A model generated the notes under the pieces. That model was given only the letters and a program-made list of their open reading frames with translations, was not told the origin of the DNA and did not search any database. A stretch of DNA of 22,410 bases. It comes from Rhodoplanes sp049284695. Its GTDB lineage: Bacteria > Pseudomonadota > Alphaproteobacteria > Rhizobiales > Xanthobacteraceae. A program made the position numbers and the translations under genes. The first letter of the stretch is position 1. Every line of letters begins with the position of its first letter. Below, piece by piece: positions 1 to 6,312 of the stretch. Where the stretch lies: NCBI GenBank assembly GCA_049284695.1, contig JBAPYK010000321.1, forward strand, positions 1 through 22,410, read 5' to 3'.

Positions 1-187
1 CCAATAGCTACTTGCGTGCATCTCCCGCCGGCCTCCCGTCCGCGCCGACGTCAAGTCACGCCCCGGCGACCGCATGTTCACCAAGGTGAAGTGTTGCTAT
101 CGGGCAACAGCCGGCGATGGAATGCAAGAGCCTCGGAACCGATGGGCGACTAAGGTGTTCACCTGCCGACAACGGTGGGAGGTATCA

Positions 188-367
188 ATGTCGAAGTTTA
201 TCCTGGGAATTCTGGCGTCTGTTGTGTTAATCGGTGGCGCTCTGGCTGCGGACTTGCCGCGCAAAGAGCCGCTGCCTCCGGCTGCCCCGATTGGCAAGGC
301 TCCGATCGGCAAGGCCCCACTCGGCAAACTCCCCTTCGGCAAGGGGCCGGTCGTCGCGCGGTACTGA
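188..367 (+). CDS. Small secreted peptide with PxGKx repeats (hypothetical)
   Basis: A 59-residue protein of unknown function. The ATG at 188 is chosen because GGGAGG lies 5 bases upstream and because the protein then opens with a clean signal peptide (hydrophobic core about residues 5-17, cleavage after Ala-Leu-Ala near residue 20). A longer in-frame start at 74 would bury this signal. The mature part begins AADLPRKEPLPPAAP, the kind of start common on rhizobial outer-membrane and periplasmic proteins. It then consists almost wholly of four five-residue units of the pattern P-x-G-K-x. The mature chain is basic, proline-rich and short, so a structured enzyme is unlikely. It could be a cell-envelope peptide, or the N-terminal stub of a lost outer-membrane protein. 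A hairpin that could end its transcript lies 45 bases downstream. Confidence 0.6.
   Translation: MSKFILGILASVVLIGGALAADLPRKEPLPPAAPIGKAPIGKAPLGKLPFGKGPVVARY
287..346 (+). repeat. Four tandem 15-bp repeats in a coding region
   Basis: Four in-frame copies of a 15-bp unit, the first two nearly identical (CCGATyGGCAAGGCy) and the last two diverged. They encode PIGKA, PIGKA, PLGKL and PFGKG. Because the unit is a multiple of three, copy number could change by slippage without breaking the frame. Confidence 0.8.
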
Positions 368-411
368 CAGCAACGGAAATGCCTTAAGTGGAATGCCCCT
401 GAATGACGTGA

Positions 412-438
412 CCCGGCGCCTGTTCGACAGGGGCCGGG
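412..438 (+). terminator. Probable Rho-independent terminator of the small secreted peptide gene
   Basis: The outer stem CCCGGC/GCCGGG and inner stem CCTGT/ACAGG enclose a three-base TCG loop, with one G-G mismatch. The right arm is followed by TTTCGTTT on the plus strand. It lies 45 bases past the stop at 367. I see no gene in the rest of the 368-602 gap. Confidence 0.6.
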
Positions 439-602
439 TTTCGTTTGCCGATTTCCGCTGCCCTGCCATTTCGCGGTCGGGCGTCGATGTCCACAATGCC
501 GCGGGTGTACGCGATGTGCGGACGCCAATTCCCGCACGCCCTCGTCTCTGATCTTTGGGCACCAAGCAAACATCTTTCCAATTCTTTGCGCCCACCATCA
601 AT

Positions 603-1877
603 TCATCTATTGGCTTCCTTGTCGTATGCGTACTTTACCAGCAATTTTACCATCACCAATAAATATAGGAGAAATATTATTCCTAGTATACTAAAGGTAT
701 ATACATCTATATTTTCTACTCTTAAAAATATGCTATTAACCGATTCTGGGTTAAACTTTACTATAAATCCCACAATAAGCACAAGCGCGCTATACACACC
801 TGCTATTGACGCACCAATATCTGCTTTTCCTACAATGACAAAGGTCCAAAATGTAAACAGCAAAAGTAGCAGCACTGCGACACCAAATAATATAGCAAAC
901 GAACCAAATAGCCAGACGTGACTTAAGTCTCCATACCATTGGTGCCATTCTGCGTATAGCTGAAATGGAAACCAAGTAACTAGTATGACAAAACAGCTTA
1001 TCAAAGTATATAGTATTCTTTTATCTACATAATCAAACCAATTAAACGCAAGAAAAATCGTATAATAAATAAACGACCAAACAAATATGATCAATATTAT
1101 TTTTAAACCGACTATAACAGTAGCTATAAATCCGGTTTCAACCTTGCCATTTGATTTTTCAAGCAGCGCACAAAGATATCCATGCGCAATTTTAAAATTA
1201 TCAAGAAAACTTCTACGTTCGGTTTTGTCCGTTACGCCTTCGAGTGCGATTGTAGGGTGGTGTGAATATTTTTCATAACAACTATTAAGAAAAGTATCAC
1301 TAATATAATGATCACATGTATTACTTCTTCTCAAACATGCATCAATGTCCATCGCATTTTTTCGGAGACCGTTAGCTGAGGATACGCGGTCAGGTGTTGG
1401 AATTACCTGTGTATCTTTAATAACTGCGCCGATAAGAAGTGGCAAAACAATTATGAAAGGTAAAAGCCATACAATTTTATTATTTAGTAAATCTGGATTA
1501 AATGCTGTGGCTAATAATGCAAATGCTATTGGAATTAAGAAGACTGAATGAAGGCTCCAAGCAACATCGTGACGCATATATCTAAATGCATCAGAATGCA
1601 GCGTCAGAATCATTGTCACGGGATATATTAGCGTGATTAAAAAAATTACAACAAACGTTGGCCAGAATACTTTGTTCCAGTGAGCATTATAGGAATCTTG
1701 TCCAGTGCTACCGCCAGGCAATGCAGCGTCGTACCTTTTGCGCCAGCGGCGATAGCTGGACTGTGAAATGCCGACCGATTTACATGCCGAATCAAGCGAC
1801 TCACCTTGGCTCAGGCGCCGTTCTACTCCGCTTAGCAGATCGATGATCTCGTCTCGGCTGTAGCGCAGACGGCCCAT
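603..1877 (-). CDS. IS3 OrfA-type helix-turn-helix fused to an eight-helix membrane protein, AT-rich (hypothetical)
   Basis: A 424-residue protein of unknown function. Residues 1-53 look like the DNA-binding N-terminus of IS3-family OrfA proteins: RYSRDEII, then LSQGES, then a helix-turn-helix ending VGISQSSYRRWRKRY. The rest is an integral membrane protein with about eight hydrophobic segments near 72-94, 109-126, 134-153, 249-278, 288-308, 321-349, 355-374 and 392-416. A hydrophilic loop at about 154-247 carries four cysteines (C181, C188, C200, C236). The ATG at 1877 is preferred because the OrfA-type domain starts there. A start at 1916 is possible, and GGAGG sits about 12 bases upstream of 1877. 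Composition changes sharply at the domain joint: sampled 60-bp lines of the membrane part have roughly 22-33 percent G+C (one reaches 48), while the helix-turn-helix part has about 57 percent. This suggests a gene acquired from an AT-rich source and joined to a host-type transposase start. No catalytic motif was recognised. Confidence 0.7.
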   Translation of the reverse strand: MGRLRYSRDEIIDLLSGVERRLSQGESLDSACKSVGISQSSYRRWRKRYDAALPGGSTGQDSYNAHWNKVFWPTFVVIFLITLIYPVTMILTLHSDAFRYMRHDVAWSLHSVFLIPIAFALLATAFNPDLLNNKIVWLLPFIIVLPLLIGAVIKDTQVIPTPDRVSSANGLRKNAMDIDACLRRSNTCDHYISDTFLNSCYEKYSHHPTIALEGVTDKTERRSFLDNFKIAHGYLCALLEKSNGKVETGFIATVIVGLKIILIIFVWSFIYYTIFLAFNWFDYVDKRILYTLISCFVILVTWFPFQLYAEWHQWYGDLSHVWLFGSFAILFGVAVLLLLLFTFWTFVIVGKADIGASIAGVYSALVLIVGFIVKFNPESVNSIFLRVENIDVYTFSILGIIFLLYLLVMVKLLVKYAYDKEANR

Positions 1878-2048
1878 TGAAAGAACTGGCCTCCAGACTA
1901 CAAGCATATGCAACAACGGAATCGGGGTAAATGGATTCTTAAATCAACATTGCACATTGGGCCGCGCAACGGCTATGAAATCGTTCGCCTTAGCGCCTCA
2001 GGCACAAACAGCAATGCTTCGTGGCGTTGGTAGCGCTCCAGGCTCGAC

Positions 2049-3212
2049 ATGCCGCGCGATGTGCTAGCATATAGTTTGTTGCAATCATCGGTGCACGATA
2101 TGGTTTCAAAGAAGGTTGGGGACGCGCGGCCGCGTTCGCGAGTGTACGACACGCTGCGCCTCGTAGCGTCATCAGGCGGACCGGGGCGCTGCGAGTTCGC
2201 GCTTAACAATGCCTGCAATGCTAATTGCGGTTTCTGCAATTTCGCGCGCGACAGTCTGCCAAAGGAGCGCTGGGAATACGTCGACCGCCAGGGCGCGTTT
2301 GACGCTGTAGACATTTTGTTCCGTCAGGGCATCCGCTATCTCGTTCTCACCGGGGGCGAGCCGACCTTGCATCACGACCTCGCCGACATCATCGGTCATT
2401 CCGCCCGCAAGGGGATGAAGGTGATGCTGGTAAGCAATGGCGGTTTGTTAAAGCCGCAGCGCATCCGCGAGTATGCCGGCGCCGGTCTGTCGAGCTTCGT
2501 AATCTCGGTCGACGCCGCAAACGCTAAGGAGCACGAGGAGAACCGCGGCCTTCCCGGCGTGTGCGACAAGATCCGCGAGGCCAACCGGGAAATCACGAAC
2601 CTCGGGCTGATTTCGACTGCATCAGTAACGCTCAGCCGGCTGCTCGATATCAATGCGCTGCCAACGTTTCTCAACGATCTTGGCTTCAAGTCGGTGACTT
2701 TTTCCTATCCGCTGACGAACCTCAATTCAAGCTTCCTGGGCTATCGTGATTCCGGCATTGTCAACTTCACGCGCGAAGAACTCGTCGCGCTGTTCGACAA
2801 GGTCAAAGCGCTGAAGTCGCGCATTCACGTCGTTAATCCGACCCGATCGCTGGAGGAGATGCAGCGGTTCGTCCGAAACGAGCCGCAGAAATTTCCTTGC
2901 CTTGGCGGCTATCGCTATTTCTATCTCGATTGGAAGCTGCAGCTCTGGCGCTGCCACTTCTGGGAAAAGCCGCTGTGCTCAATCTACGATTTCGATGACA
3001 GCAAAATCGTGCGCGACGGCTGCACGCGCTGCATGATCGATTGCTACCGCGACGCCAGCACGATGCAGCATATCGCCGTTTCAGCGCATGATGTGGTGCG
3101 GTCGTTGCGGTCGGGCGACTTCGTCGGCGCCGCGAGGGGGCTCGTGCGCGACGGAAACGCCGGATCGATCCACGCCGTCGCGGAGGAGTTGCCCTGGCTT
3201 GTGCGGTTCTAA
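2049..3212 (+). CDS. Radical SAM protein with a SPASM/Twitch-like cysteine-rich C-terminus
   Basis: A 387-residue radical SAM enzyme; substrate unknown. The canonical CX3CX2C motif that holds the [4Fe-4S] cluster binding S-adenosylmethionine is at C56, C60 and C63. The SAM-contacting GGEP is at 102-105, and a SVDA strand at 153-156 is typical of the partial TIM barrel. Six further cysteines (C284, C302, C310, C325, C328, C332) fit ligands of one or two auxiliary iron-sulphur clusters, as in SPASM or Twitch domains. Those domains occur in peptide-modifying and related enzymes. The start is uncertain: ATG 2049 and ATG 2100 are both in frame and neither has a strong ribosome binding site. The gene is divergent from the AT-rich membrane gene (171-bp gap) and convergent with the HpnL-like gene. 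No precursor peptide gene is evident next to it. It is not an HpnH-type hopanoid enzyme by its motif surroundings, so a link to the hpnL-like neighbour is unproven. Confidence 0.85.
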   Translation: MPRDVLAYSLLQSSVHDMVSKKVGDARPRSRVYDTLRLVASSGGPGRCEFALNNACNANCGFCNFARDSLPKERWEYVDRQGAFDAVDILFRQGIRYLVLTGGEPTLHHDLADIIGHSARKGMKVMLVSNGGLLKPQRIREYAGAGLSSFVISVDAANAKEHEENRGLPGVCDKIREANREITNLGLISTASVTLSRLLDINALPTFLNDLGFKSVTFSYPLTNLNSSFLGYRDSGIVNFTREELVALFDKVKALKSRIHVVNPTRSLEEMQRFVRNEPQKFPCLGGYRYFYLDWKLQLWRCHFWEKPLCSIYDFDDSKIVRDGCTRCMIDCYRDASTMQHIAVSAHDVVRSLRSGDFVGAARGLVRDGNAGSIHAVAEELPWLVRF

Positions 3213-3289
3213 CCGCGCGGCTGCTCTAACGCGAACCTCTGGGCCGGTGAATTGAATTGGAACTCGCATTCGGTTGTTGTGGATTATCA

Positions 3290-3324
3290 TTTCCCGGCGA
3301 ACCGGTTTCCACTTCGCCGGGAAA
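3290..3324 (+). terminator. Bidirectional terminator between convergent genes
   Basis: A perfect 12-bp inverted repeat, TTTCCCGGCGAA (3290-3301) and TTCGCCGGGAAA (3313-3324), with an 11-base loop. It lies between the radical SAM stop (3212) and the stop of the HpnL-like gene (3335). Symmetric A/T ends would serve transcripts from either side. Confidence 0.65.
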
Positions 3325-3334
3325 CGCCCTAAGG

Positions 3335-4312
3335 CTAGGCCGGCCCGCGCCGGATCAGGGCGCTTGCCTCATGAGCGTGCCACGCAAAAAGAAATGGTAC
3401 GCCGAGTATGATCTCCGGAACCCGTTTCACCAGGGAGAGCGCCAGCGCCACGGCCGCCGGAATTCCATAGACCGCACAGACAGCGATGAACCCCGCCTCC
3501 TGAACGCCGAGTGCGCCCGGCACCAGAAACGCGGCCGCTCTCACAGCCTGGCCGAGGCTTTCGATCACCAACGCGTCGGTGTAGGAAATCGGATAACCCA
3601 TCAGGTGCAAGCCAACGAGCACCTCTAGTGCGCCGACGAACCAGACGCTGGAGTGGACAAGCATGGCGACCGCGAGCCGCGGCACGTCGGCGTAGATGCG
3701 CTCAAGATTGTCGTGGATGCTTGCGAGATTGGCGAGCGAGGACCAGCCTAGTTTTCCTGCAAGCCTCATTAAGCCGCGGTCGATGATCTTCACGCCGCCA
3801 AAACGCTGCGCCACAAAAAATCCGACGAGCGCGACTCCCGTGATCGCGGTGCCGACCACCATCGACCAGACCAGGGCATTGTTCGCGCCACCCATGGCGA
3901 GAACGCCGATGCCCAGGATGGTGAAGAGAAACTGAGTTACGACCTGCATCAGAATGTCGACGAGGAGAGTCGCTCCGGCAAGCGCCCCCGCGATCCCGAA
4001 AAGCATCATGAGGCGGACGCCGATAATCTCCCCGCCGACCTGCGCCACCGGCAGCAGATTGTTGATCGCCTCACGGATGAAACGCACCCACAGGCACACC
4101 CGCAATAAATTTTTTTTTTGCGTCGGGGGGAAGATGATCCACCACCCCAACCCTGCGCCGGCGATCTGGACCCCGCGCAGCAAGGTTATGACGACGAGGC
4201 CGAAGCCCACCGCTGCAAAAGCCTGGGTGACTGCGCCAAAACCTTCGTAGGCGATGATCGCGACCGTCAGAATCAGCCCAAGTCCGGCCGTGAAAACTAG
4301 CAGGCGCCTCAT
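3335..4312 (-). CDS. hpnL: HpnL-family (lysylphosphatidylglycerol synthase TM-like) membrane protein
   Basis: A 325-residue multi-helix inner-membrane protein of the UPF0104/flippase-like superfamily. The conserved WVRFIREAINNLLPVAQVGGE block and the ESLGQAVRAAAFLVPGALGVQE block are those I associate with HpnL proteins of hopanoid producers; the biochemical role of HpnL is not settled. ATG 4312 is chosen because GGATGGTGG precedes it; an upstream GTG at 4327 lacks a site. The reading frame crosses a run of ten A (coding strand, 4110-4119 on the plus strand) next to a six-base C run. The protein matches the family on both sides, so the frame is intact here. No other hopanoid gene is in the window. 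The neighbour across the terminator is a radical SAM gene on the opposite strand, and the upstream side is transposase debris. Confidence 0.75.
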   Translation of the reverse strand: MRRLLVFTAGLGLILTVAIIAYEGFGAVTQAFAAVGFGLVVITLLRGVQIAGAGLGWWIIFPPTQKKNLLRVCLWVRFIREAINNLLPVAQVGGEIIGVRLMMLFGIAGALAGATLLVDILMQVVTQFLFTILGIGVLAMGGANNALVWSMVVGTAITGVALVGFFVAQRFGGVKIIDRGLMRLAGKLGWSSLANLASIHDNLERIYADVPRLAVAMLVHSSVWFVGALEVLVGLHLMGYPISYTDALVIESLGQAVRAAAFLVPGALGVQEAGFIAVCAVYGIPAAVALALSLVKRVPEIILGVPFLFAWHAHEASALIRRGPA

Positions 4313-4420
4313 GCCACCATCCTGCACGGATTATGTACGATCGGCGGAGCAAAAATGACCTTGAGCAAGCTCCGTTCGCCCACGGGCGTCGCCGGGGAAT
4401 GTTTCTAGGGCGAACGAGCG

Positions 4421-4511
4421 GGTCTGACAACGGATGAGCGCGAGCGGACCAAGGGGGCTCGAGCGTGAGGTCCGTGAGCTTCGTCAGGCGAACGAGATTC
4501 TACGGAAAGCT
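4421..4511 (+). pseudogene. IS3-family orfA fragment with a frameshift
   Basis: In one frame (from 4421) the sequence reads LTTDERERTKG. In the frame starting at 4434 it continues LEREVRELRQANEILRKA. Together these match the OrfA segment of IS3-family transposases that links the helix-turn-helix to the leucine-zipper-like helix (usually TTDERERLRELEREVRELRQANEILRKAS). The frame change near 4450-4460 and the loss of sequence on both sides show that it is dead. Upstream to 4328 is only the probable promoter region of the hpnL-like gene. Confidence 0.75.
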
Positions 4512-4638
4512 GGGCGTAGCGCGCGAGGAAGAGCCGTCCGCGCGGATATTTTTCAACTTAAGATCGCATCAAGATATATTCAACCACAGGCAGCATTTTG
4601 CGCCAGTCCCCCCTTCGAGCTCCGCGTCGCTACAACGG

Positions 4639-4809
4639 CCTGCCACCGTGTTCGCCGGCCAACGGCTCGGCATCAAGGAAGTCGATGACGGCGTCTGGCT
4701 CGTCAGCTTCACCCACTACGATCTCGGATACTTCGATTTGGAGCAGAGAACCCTGCAACCCCTCGACAACCCGTTCGGCACGAGGTTGTCACCCATGTCT
4801 CCGGAATAA
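4639..4809 (+). pseudogene. C-terminal remnant of an rve-type (probably IS481-like) transposase
   Basis: The last 57 codons before the stop at 4807 read TVFAGQRLGIKEVDDG, then WLVSFTHYDLGYFDLEQ, and end NPFGTRLSPMSPE. This is the tail I recognise from DDE integrase-type transposases widespread in rhizobia, which end in a similar PMSPE. The catalytic core is missing. The stretch between this piece and the orfA fragment (about 4512-4638) is unassigned and more AT-rich. The family assignment beyond an rve-type transposase is from memory and less sure than the pseudogene status. Confidence 0.65.
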
Positions 4810-4832
4810 TCCGTCACCCATGTCTCCGGAAT
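4788..4832 (+). repeat. Direct 20-bp duplication at the insertion-sequence end
   Basis: GTCACCCATGTCTCCGGAAT occurs at 4788-4807 and again, identical, at 4813-4832, a period of 25 bp. The first copy encodes the end of the transposase remnant; the second lies just past it and 15 bp before the tRNA. It probably marks the terminal region of the vanished element. Confidence 0.8.
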
Positions 4833-4847
4833 GGACCCAGAATTACT

Positions 4848-4923
4848 TGGCGAGCCCGCTGGGACTCGAACCCAGGACCCCGTGATTAAAAGTCACGTGC
4901 TCTACCGACTGAGCTACGGGCTC
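4848..4923 (-). tRNA. tRNA-Lys (anticodon UUU)
   Basis: A 76-nt cloverleaf on the minus strand. The acceptor stem is GAGCCCG/CGGGCTC with discriminator G and an encoded CCA. The D stem is GCTC/GAGC with loop AGTCGGTA. The anticodon stem is CGTGA/TCACG with loop CTTTTAA, which puts anticodon TTT at plus positions 4888-4890. The T stem is CTGGG/CCCAG with loop TTCGAGT. All arms pair. The 3' end faces the transposase remnants, only 15 bp away. Confidence 0.97.
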
Positions 4924-5118
4924 GCATGGCCTGTGTGTTAAGGGCCGCCTCCGGGCCGGTCAAGTTCCGGCGGCGGGGCCGCGTCGCGCGCGGATACGGA
5001 GGCCACAAGCAAACGTTCCAAGCGGTAAAAGCGTCACGCGCTGCGTCTGCCTCTGGCATTCCGCGATTCTCCGCAGATATTAGCGCGTAGCGCAGCGCGC
5101 ACCACGACGAGGACTTCC

Positions 5119-6282
5119 ATGCCGATCGTAAATCGCATCGCCGATTTCCATGCCGAGCTCACCGAATGGCGGCGCGATCTGCATGCGCATCCGGAGCTGC
5201 GTTACGACGTTCACCGAACCGCCGGGTTCGTCGCCGAGCAGCTCACGGCGTTCGGCTGCGACGAGGTGGTCACCGGCATCGGCCGGACCGGCGTGGTCGG
5301 AGTGATCCGCGGTCAGAAGGGCGCGGGCAAGGCCATCGGCCTGCGCGCCGACATGGACGCGCTGCCGATCCTCGAAGCGAACGATCTGCCCTACAAGTCC
5401 ACGACGCCGGGAAACATGCATGCGTGCGGCCACGACGGGCATACCGCGATGCTGCTCGCCGCGGCGAGGTATCTGACGGAGACGCGTAACTTCGCCGGGG
5501 CGGCGATCGTCATTTTTCAGCCGGCGGAGGAGGGGGGTGCGGGCGCACGGGCGATGATCCGCGACGGCCTGATGGAGCGCTTTGCGATCGAGGAGGTGTA
5601 CGGGATGCACAACTTTCCCGGCCTCGCCGCTGGGCAGTTCGCGCTCCGCGCCGGCCCGGTCATGGCCTCGGCCGACACGCTCGACATCGCGATCGAAGGG
5701 CTCGGCGGCCATGCGGCGCGCCCGCAGTTCGCGGTCGACACGATCCTGGTCGGCGCGCAGATCGTGAATGCCGTGCAATCCGTCGTCGCGCGCAACGTCG
5801 ATCCGCTGGAGTCGGCCGTGGTGTCGATCTGCATGTTCCAGGCCGGCAACACCGACAATGTTATTCCGCAGACGGCGCAGCTGCGCGGCACTGCGCGCAG
5901 CTTCAGTCCTGACGTGCGCGACTTGCTGGAGGAGCGGCTAAAGCGGCTGGTGGAAGGAACGGCGCAGAGCTACGGCGCCAAGGCGAAACTTACTTACAAA
6001 CGCGGCTACCCCGTGCTCGTCAATCATCGGCGCCAAGCGGATTTCGCCGCCTCGGTCGCGGCGAACGTGGTGGGCCGCGACAATGTCGATGACGCCATGG
6101 CGCCGGTGATGGGGGCGGAGGACTTCGCCTATATGCTGCAAGCGCGTCCCGGCGCGTTCGTGTTCGTCGGCAATGGCGACAGCGCCAATCTGCACCATCC
6201 GGCCTACGACTTTAACGACGACATCATCCCCGTCGGCGCATCCTACTGGGTGCGCCTGGTCGAAACCGCGCTCGCGGCGTAA
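5119..6282 (+). CDS. M20D-family amidohydrolase (hippurate hydrolase/amidohydrolase type)
   Basis: A 387-residue cytoplasmic metallohydrolase of the M20D family, which hydrolyses N-acyl amino acids or similar amides using two metal ions. Visible motifs are GLRADMDALPI (74-84), the metal-binding HACGHDGHT (101-109; C103 and H105), PAEEGG (135-140; E137/E138), YGMHNFP (161-167; H164), the dimerisation GHAARPQ (197-203), MGAEDF (331-336) and LHHPAYDFND near the C-terminus (H359/H360). Length is normal and no signal peptide is seen. GAGGA five bases before ATG 5119 supports the start. The gene stands alone between the tRNA and the glucan locus, converging on the ndvB-like gene with only 30 bp between stops. 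The exact substrate (hippurate, indole-acetyl conjugates, acyl-amino acids) cannot be told from the sequence. Confidence 0.93.
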   Translation: MPIVNRIADFHAELTEWRRDLHAHPELRYDVHRTAGFVAEQLTAFGCDEVVTGIGRTGVVGVIRGQKGAGKAIGLRADMDALPILEANDLPYKSTTPGNMHACGHDGHTAMLLAAARYLTETRNFAGAAIVIFQPAEEGGAGARAMIRDGLMERFAIEEVYGMHNFPGLAAGQFALRAGPVMASADTLDIAIEGLGGHAARPQFAVDTILVGAQIVNAVQSVVARNVDPLESAVVSICMFQAGNTDNVIPQTAQLRGTARSFSPDVRDLLEERLKRLVEGTAQSYGAKAKLTYKRGYPVLVNHRRQADFAASVAANVVGRDNVDDAMAPVMGAEDFAYMLQARPGAFVFVGNGDSANLHHPAYDFNDDIIPVGASYWVRLVETALAA

Positions 6283-6312
6283 GGAGTCTTCAACCGTTCG
6301 ACGTCGCGCCGG

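Noticed and set aside
74..187. Longer start of the small repeat peptide
   Set aside because: It would place 38 polar residues before a good signal peptide, and the ATG at 188 has a strong GGGAGG site.
445..602. Open frame from 445 between the hairpin and the AT-rich gene
   Set aside because: It continues as an antisense frame into the AT-rich membrane gene and shows no domain or ribosome binding site.
4848..4923. tRNA-Lys as attachment site of an integrated island with a duplicated tRNA end
   Set aside because: No second copy of the tRNA 3' end and no integrase gene were found in the window, so only debris next to the tRNA is claimed.
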